The notes beneath the pieces were generated by a model. The model saw only the letters and a program-made list of their open reading frames with translations. It was not told the origin of the DNA and ran no database searches. DNA of 34,594 nucleotides, from the NCBI GenBank assembly GCA_003427395.1, contig BFEA01000114.1, positions 645,600-680,193 on the forward strand. The letters run 5' to 3'. Source of the stretch: Chara braunii. Lineage: Eukaryota; Streptophyta; Charophyceae; Charales; Characeae. This document shows positions 29,862-34,594 of the stretch, one piece after another. How positions within the stretch are numbered: the stretch's first letter is position 1; every line of letters starts with the position of its first letter. The position numbers and the translations under genes were made by a program.

Positions 29862-31045
29862 TGAAAGGATAACAGAAAACGATCCTCATAGGATCAGTTT
29901 GAAACTAATCAGATTCTGAATCAGAATAACCAAAGAAGACATGTTACATAACATAGAGCAATTCACAACGTTGACTTTAAGTGCATGAAGAATAAATCCC
30001 CATACTATGTCTCACTCCAACCTCTCACAAAACTAAGTCTAACTTAACTTTATATGATATGAGCGATAAGGGAATTTTTTTGTAGCATCTCCCTTGTATA
30101 AAATGTATCACCAAAGTTTATCCTTTTAAATATAATATAACTCCTTGAAATAATTTTAAAAAATGATAGCACTCCCTCTATAAAAAATGTATCTTCATAA
30201 TTTATACACAACTGAATATGAGATTAGCAAACGACTTTTGACTTCACGGAGTCAAAGTTTATCTAACTCTCTGATTTAGTGAAAATTAGGGCAACACTCC
30301 CTTTAAAAAGGTAGGTTTTTCAAATTTACATTAAGCCAGATATAAACTCAAAAACAAAACTTGAATTCTGTTAAGATAAAATTCAACTAACTCCTTAGAT
30401 TTGTAGAAATTTCGACAACACTCCTTCTAGCAAAGTATTTTTTAAATTTTGCACAAAGCTAAATATAAATTTTGAAAACAATTTTGACTTCACAAAATAA
30501 AATTATGCCTCACTCTCTTATTAAACAAAACTTTGGGTAACATTCCCCCCCAAAAAATAGGCATCATATTTTTTACTAAGTCGTATATAAATTGAGATAA
30601 AGTTCGAATATGTAAAGACAAAAATTCGACTAACTCTTTGGATTTGTAGAAATTTTGGCAACACTTCCCCTTAGTGAAAGTATTTTTCCAAAATTTATAC
30701 AAAGTCAAACATGATAAATAAATTTAACTTTGAAGATGCAGATATTGAATTAATTCCTTTAGCTTTAGCACATGACGAGCATCTAAACCAATTCCCTATC
30801 AGAGAATAACTCAGACTGGACGTACAATCAAACATATACAATCAAGGTAAGTCTCTCACAAATTCTCAAATTATATTTAATGTAGGAAGTTGGTCAAACC
30901 TTCAAATAATTACCCCATCTTACATAGGGCATTAAGTTAGGTCATTCATTTTACAAACAATGCCTAGTTGTTTGGCCTGAACATCCCCCAGAAGAAACAT
31001 TCAACGAAATGAAGCATTCATTTTAGAAACAATGCTTAAACGCTT
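29862..31045 (-). repeat. Right arm of the inverted repeat, outer part
   Basis: The arm resumes beyond the retrotransposon. Its first ~60 bases, reverse-complemented (GATCCTATGAGGATC), match 16870-16916 (GATCCTATAAGGATA), directly continuing the homology seen at 19268-19500. It then carries the 122-bp repeats and ends with two inverted copies of the 63-bp motif (30936-30960 and 31009-31035). The homology fades near 31045. Confidence 0.78.
30085..30780 (-). repeat. ~122-bp tandem subrepeats, right arm
   Basis: The word GCAACACTCCCTT or variants recurs near 30085, 30171, 30293, 30415, 30537 and 30659, spaced 120-124 bp in the regular part. Between them lie AACTAACTCCTTAGATTTG-like and AAATTTTG-like blocks. 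Reverse-complemented, these align with 16300-16730 (for example GAGTTAGTCGAATTTTTG with AAGTTGGTTAAATTTTCC). Confidence 0.8.
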
Positions 31046-31091
31046 TGCCTAAGTTATGCACGAACATGTTGCCCAACTACTCTCTTCATTT

Positions 31092-31183
31092 CGCATTGGT
31101 TACCAGACCGAATGTTCAGGGCCCCACGGGTTGACCCCCGAATGTTCGGGCGTTCGGGGTTCCCTTCGGGGGCCGAACCCCTT
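31092..31183 (+). repeat. 92-bp GC-rich direct repeat, copy 1
   Basis: Starts CGCATTGGTTACCAGACCGA and ends GGGGGCCGAACCCCTT. Within it CCGAA-TG-TTCGG is a perfect small hairpin and GTTCGG/CCGAAC pair around a 15-base loop. It is almost identical to 31465-31556. Confidence 0.93.
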
Positions 31184-31464
31184 TCGGCCCCCGCCAAAAA
31201 ATATTTTGGGGCCTAAAAATATTTTTTCTTAATTTTTTTTTTTTTTAAGTTTTTTCGGACATGTCCTACAGGCATATAATTTTTTAAGGCATTTTGCCAA
31301 GCCAAAACAAAATTAAAAATCGTCAAAGACGGTTGGGTCGAGCGTGCGCTAGAGAGAGAGAGAGAAGGATAGCAGGAGCAGAATAGGGCGGGATAGAGGC
31401 AGCGGGAGCATCACAGGGTGGAAAGCGGGAGGGGGACGGGGACATGGGCGCTGGGTCGAGCGTG
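31184..31464. other. Segment between the 92-bp repeats
   Basis: Contains a T-rich patch, then GGGTCGAGCGTGCGC at 31333 and again at 31453, bracketing a purine-rich ~105 bp with a short (GA)n. No coding evidence. Confidence 0.6.
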
Positions 31465-31556
31465 CGCATTGGTTACCAGACCGAATGTTCAGGGCCCCAC
31501 GGGTTGACCCCCGAATGTTCGGGCGTTCGGGGTCCCCTTCGGGGGCCGAACCCCTT
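31465..31556 (+). repeat. 92-bp GC-rich direct repeat, copy 2
   Basis: Matches copy 1 with about one difference over 92 bp, 373 bp downstream, so the duplication is recent. It does not start with TG or end with CA, so an LTR pair of a miniature retroelement is not demonstrated. Confidence 0.93.
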
Positions 31557-31604
31557 GAAAAAAAAATCACACTTGGTACCAGCGACCGACGTATGAGAGA
31601 TAAG

Positions 31605-32310
31605 TGTCAGACAAATCTCCAAAGATTCGATCTTGTTGCAATCCTACTTTGGAGAAGTAATCGTTGAAAATATGCCTAGGAATCTTTCTTTTTCACCATC
31701 TTCAATCCATTTCATGCCCCGTTCCACGCTCAGCTTGACTTGCTAACATGTATGATGATTTATACCAGTTTGCAAAAGCTTCAGACATAAATGAGTACTT
31801 TGTAAGTGCCGGTACAATGTTCCCGCAAACTGCAAACAGGTTGTTGGTCAGAGCCTTGACTCTACATTCCAATGCGTCGTTCAAAAGAAGGTCTTTGATC
31901 AACGGGTGTCTCCTAATGCGGTTCAACATGACCTCCATTGGGAGTACAAACAATAGTGGGGTGAGTGGACGATGTTGGTGTCGTGATCTTGTTACTATAA
32001 CTGCTGAGGTGGAGGTGTACAAGCGACCACCCACTTGCATAATCCCTCCTTGAAGCCCATGTGTTTGAATGTAGTGATGACAAACGTCCACCCCACCTTA
32101 TTGAACGCCTTCTCCAGATCAATCAGAAGCACCACTGTATCTAGGGTCTCTGCTTGCACCCCGTCAGGCATGGTGGCTTCCTTTTGCCATTCCCCCCTCC
32201 ATGTGAAAATAAAACAAACCAGGGTGTTTCGCTTTCTGTCTGCCCCTGCCACCCATTCGGGCACCCTGTGCCCCGAAAGTTGAAGCATGTGCATGGAAGT
32301 GTCCCACACT
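31605..32310 (-). pseudogene. LINE reverse-transcriptase fragment
   Basis: LINE RTs copy RNA at a nicked target. The minus strand reads TVVLLIDLEKAFNKVGW (motif A, Asp kept) in a frame from 32309. A frameshift near 32045 leads to PLTPLLFVLPMEVMLNRIRR and then KALTNNLFAV. In that last motif the family normally has an Asp pair (A-D-D type); here residues 83-84 of the frame from 32091 are Asn-Asn (31840-31845). A further frameshift near 31705 leads to KWIEDGEKERFLG, a usual post-RT sequence. Both ends are missing, including endonuclease and N-terminal RT. It is a dead remnant. Confidence 0.88.
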
Positions 32311-32312
32311 AC

Positions 32313-32380
32313 GGCTGGGAGTACTGGTCGTCCGACCGCCTAAACCTATGGCTGGGAGTACTGGTCGTCCGATCACCTAA
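32313..32380 (+). repeat. 37-bp tandem duplication
   Basis: GGCTGGGAGTACTGGTCGTC occurs at 32313 and 32350 followed by CGA(C/T)C(G/A)CCTAAA in both. Confidence 0.9.
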
Positions 32381-32473
32381 AATGCCATAATGCACAACGC
32401 ACTGCCACTCCGGACCCCTGTAGACCCACCCAGCGTTGAAAAAACGTGCCTGTGGTGCAACGCATCCCGTACG

Positions 32474-32576
32474 GGGGCTAGGTCCCACTTGCACGAATTA
32501 AGAGATACTGACCGTAGACTAGATTGCAAAGACAACGGCCCAAATCTCCTAATTTGCGCAAGTGGGACCTTGCCCC
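32474..32576 (+). mobile_element. MITE-like element, copy 2
   Basis: 103 bp with ~33-bp terminal inverted repeats: GGGGCTAGGTCCCACTTGCA at the left and, reverse-complemented, GGGGCAAGGTCCCACTTGCG at the right. It is the inverted counterpart of 697-795. Small reading frames across both copies share residues only because of this element. Confidence 0.75.
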
Positions 32577-33190
32577 GGGCTGCGGACATTCTGCCTCCAG
32601 GGTGGGCACTCCCGCCCTCGTGGTAACGCATGCCCAACTACGGGTAGCAGCTCTACAGCTCTACTCTACCAGAGTGTGTTCTCAGCGGATTTGAGCAAGC
32701 AGTTTTCACAAACGGGCGGGAGCACCAGATGACCAACGGCCAGCCCTTGGGCATTTGCTTCACCATTCAGTGCGGTGCGTGGTTTTCGACCTACTATTGG
32801 TGGTGTGATCGACTGTCGTTGGATGAGGCTGCTCGTTAGGGTAGGTACGCTTTTGGGGTCGCTTGGGGGAGGGGGCGCGAGCGAGTGAAGGGGTCACCTG
32901 TACCTCGGCTGTGTGGTGTGTGGTGGGGACAGCAAGCCCACGTGCGCGGCTGCACTCAAAGTAAATGCAGAGAGAGCGGATGGCGAGGGTTCGATCCCGA
33001 ACTCTTGCGGCGGTTAGCGTGGTTGCGTTGTGATTGTGGCTGGACGGCTGCCGCGGCAGACTTTGTCTGGCTATGGCTATGGCTATGTGGGTGATGATCG
33101 TTTCACCGAAAGCATGATTGATGGATTAGGTTTGACGGCAACACTTAGTTCTCGACACCCCCCCGTGTCGAGTGCCATTGTCGTCGACCA
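32577..33190. other. GC-rich spacer, no gene seen
   Basis: No recognised coding sequence. A (TATGGC)3 run lies near 33073-33090. Composition is higher in G and C than the left half of the window. Confidence 0.5.
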
Positions 33191-33369
33191 ATGTTTTGGC
33201 GGGAATGAAAGCCGTCGACTAATTTTTTGGCGGGAACTGCGCGAATGGGTGGTCGGGCACTTGTTTTGATCATCAACAAAAAGGAAGGATAACGGAAGGA
33301 GTAGCCGACGTACGACCAGTACGACGATTGCTACTACTACCGGTAGTAGCAACAGCAGCAGGAGCAGCA

Positions 33370-33397
33370 GGAGGAGGAGGAGGAGGAGGAGGAGGAG
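33370..33397 (+). repeat. (GGA)n microsatellite
   Basis: About nine GGA triplets in a CAG/GGA-rich context. Its poly-Leu translation on the minus strand is not a gene. Confidence 0.95.
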
Positions 33398-33590
33398 AGA
33401 GGGAGAAGCAGAAGCTATGGCAGCAAGGCTGTTATGACTTAGCCAGTAAATGGCGGGAGAGGCTGACAGCTGGCCGCTTCTTGGCTGGGTGTGATTAGGC
33501 GGGAAATCGCCTGAAGTGAGTCGCACGTGGCGGGAAAAGCAGGGCGGAGGTTTGATGATTTCCCGCGTTCCGAAAAGGGTGAAGGAACTA

Positions 33591-33620
33591 GGAGGAGGAG
33601 GAGGAGGAGGAGGAGGAGGG
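33591..33620 (+). repeat. (GGA)n microsatellite
   Basis: Ten GGA triplets, 0.2 kb from a similar run at 33370. Confidence 0.95.
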
Positions 33621-34016
33621 CAAAAACAACGAACGAGAGGAAAGAGAAGAAGAAGGAGCAATCCTATCGCGCCGGCGCGAAGCTGTAGTACCGACTGTTA
33701 TTACACTGAATGATGGCGGGAGCGGAGGAGGTCGGAGGAGTCGGATCTACACGCCTTCAGCTCTTTCTCCAACGGCTATGATAACGATTACCACTAGCTG
33801 GCTGACACGTGGATCGCTCGCTCGCTGTACGCGTGCATATTGCCCGGTACCCCCCCTTGCTCTCTTCATCCTTGCCTGTCTTGTCTAGTTTTGCTTGCGC
33901 GGGGTGTGAACGCGCTGCCTTCTTCCTTCGCCGCATCGAGCGGTTTGTTGGGCTATTAGAGAGGTGGTCTCCTCCTCCTCCTTTCTCCTAAATCGGGACC
34001 GTTAGATCCAGATGAA

Positions 34017-34037
34017 TTGTGTGTGTCTGTGTGTGTC

Positions 34038-34119
<82 letters not shown>
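34017..34119 (+). repeat. (TG)n(GA)n microsatellite
   Basis: A short interrupted TG run (34017-34040) passes directly into about 39 GA dinucleotides. It mirrors the (CT)n-(TG)n compound tract at 1158-1236 in type. Confidence 0.97.
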
Positions 34120-34122
<3 letters not shown>

Positions 34123-34495
34123 TTCTTAGCGGAGACGCTGTTATGAGAAGGAAGTGGCCAAACAAAATTATGTATGTGCGATGATCATTTCCCGCGCGTT
34201 TTCCGATGGGAGCTCCGACAACGACAGCCAGCCAATTTCTTGGCTATAATCGAAATCCTTCTCTCCTTCCTTCCCTCCCTGTCCTCATCTCATTGCGATG
34301 GCTCTCTCTGTGGTTCTTGCGATCCTCGCTGTAAACGAACTTGGATTTCGAATAAGAGGCGAGAGGTGGGGGCTGGTTTGAGAGAGAAAAGAGAGAAAAT
34401 AGAAAAAGGATTAAAAAAACAACGCGGTGGGCCTAGGTAGGGGAAGATGACTTCCCTCCCATCACGTTTCCCGTTCAACCAAGTTTGTCCAAATC

Positions 34496-34512
34496 TCTCG
34501 AGCGAGCGAGCG

Positions 34513-34594
<82 letters not shown>
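34496..34594 (+). repeat. (GAGC)n(GA)n microsatellite at window edge
   Basis: About five GAGC units lead into a GA run that reaches the end of the window. Confidence 0.97.

Larger units (their letters stand above)
33198..34197. promoter_or_regulatory. Cluster of E2F-like sites
   Basis: TTTTGGCGGGAA occurs at 33194-33205 and again ending at 33236. Further cores are GGCGGGAG near 33452, GGCGGGAAA at 33498 and 33529, TTTCCCGCG near 33559, GGCGGG near 33715 and TTTCCCGCGC at 34188-34197. These fit the TTTSSCGC consensus of E2F/DP factors, which control S-phase genes in plants. No adjacent cell-cycle gene is visible, so regulatory function is inference. Confidence 0.45.

Noticed and set aside
31092-31556. 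LTR pair of a miniature retrotransposon
   Set aside because: No TG...CA ends, no primer site after the first repeat and no target-site duplication; reported only as direct repeats.
33083-33661. 192-codon minus frame with poly-Leu
   Set aside because: Its length comes from the two (GGA)n microsatellites; no domain or start context stands out.

Overview
The window looks like intergenic nuclear DNA of a eukaryote, most probably of the green-plant lineage. The evidence is a Ty3/gypsy chromovirus with an initiator-Met tRNA primer site of the plant type, telobox motifs, a plant-type LINE relic, long (GA)n tracts, MITE-like and satellite repeats, and no recognisable intact host gene. A charophyte alga such as Chara would fit, but this is an impression that needs a database search. 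Nothing prokaryotic is visible: there are no operons, rRNA genes or CRISPR arrays.

Layout. 1-1236 holds a (GA)n end, an array of 28-bp units each carrying an E2F-like GGCGGGAA core, a ~100-bp MITE-like element and a (CT)n tract. 1237-14670 is mostly AT-rich sequence without a supportable gene. It contains a 71-bp degenerate repeat, a pair of small hairpins, a 454-bp imperfect tandem duplication and a 27-bp minisatellite. 14671-15132 is a three-copy, nearly identical 154-bp tandem array.

From about 15.4 to 31.05 kb lies the main structure. It is an old, diverged inverted repeat with arms of roughly 2.7 kb mirrored about position ~18240. The right arm is split by a 10.3-kb LTR retrotransposon (19514-29856, minus strand) flanked by the 5-bp duplication TGTTA. 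When the retrotransposon is ignored, several independent blocks (63-bp repeats, 122-bp repeats, a 16-bp palindrome and unique segments) all mirror about the same axis.

The retrotransposon reads, in its own sense, 5' LTR - PBS - 2.3-kb leader - gag - zinc knuckle - protease - RT - RNase H - integrase - chromodomain - 3' LTR. It is dead: at least four nonsense codons and five frameshifts break gag-pol, and the LTRs differ at about 20 of 321 positions. Notable are three nested hairpins in the leader and a ~55-residue insertion inside RNase H.

31.1-34.6 kb carries a 92-bp direct repeat, a decayed LINE reverse transcriptase whose catalytic Asp pair reads Asn-Asn, a second copy of the MITE in opposite orientation, a cluster of E2F-like sites, GGA and GA tracts, and a terminal (GA)n run. 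No genes here can be said to work together. The window is a nest of transposons of different ages, and positions of unit boundaries and identities were judged by eye.
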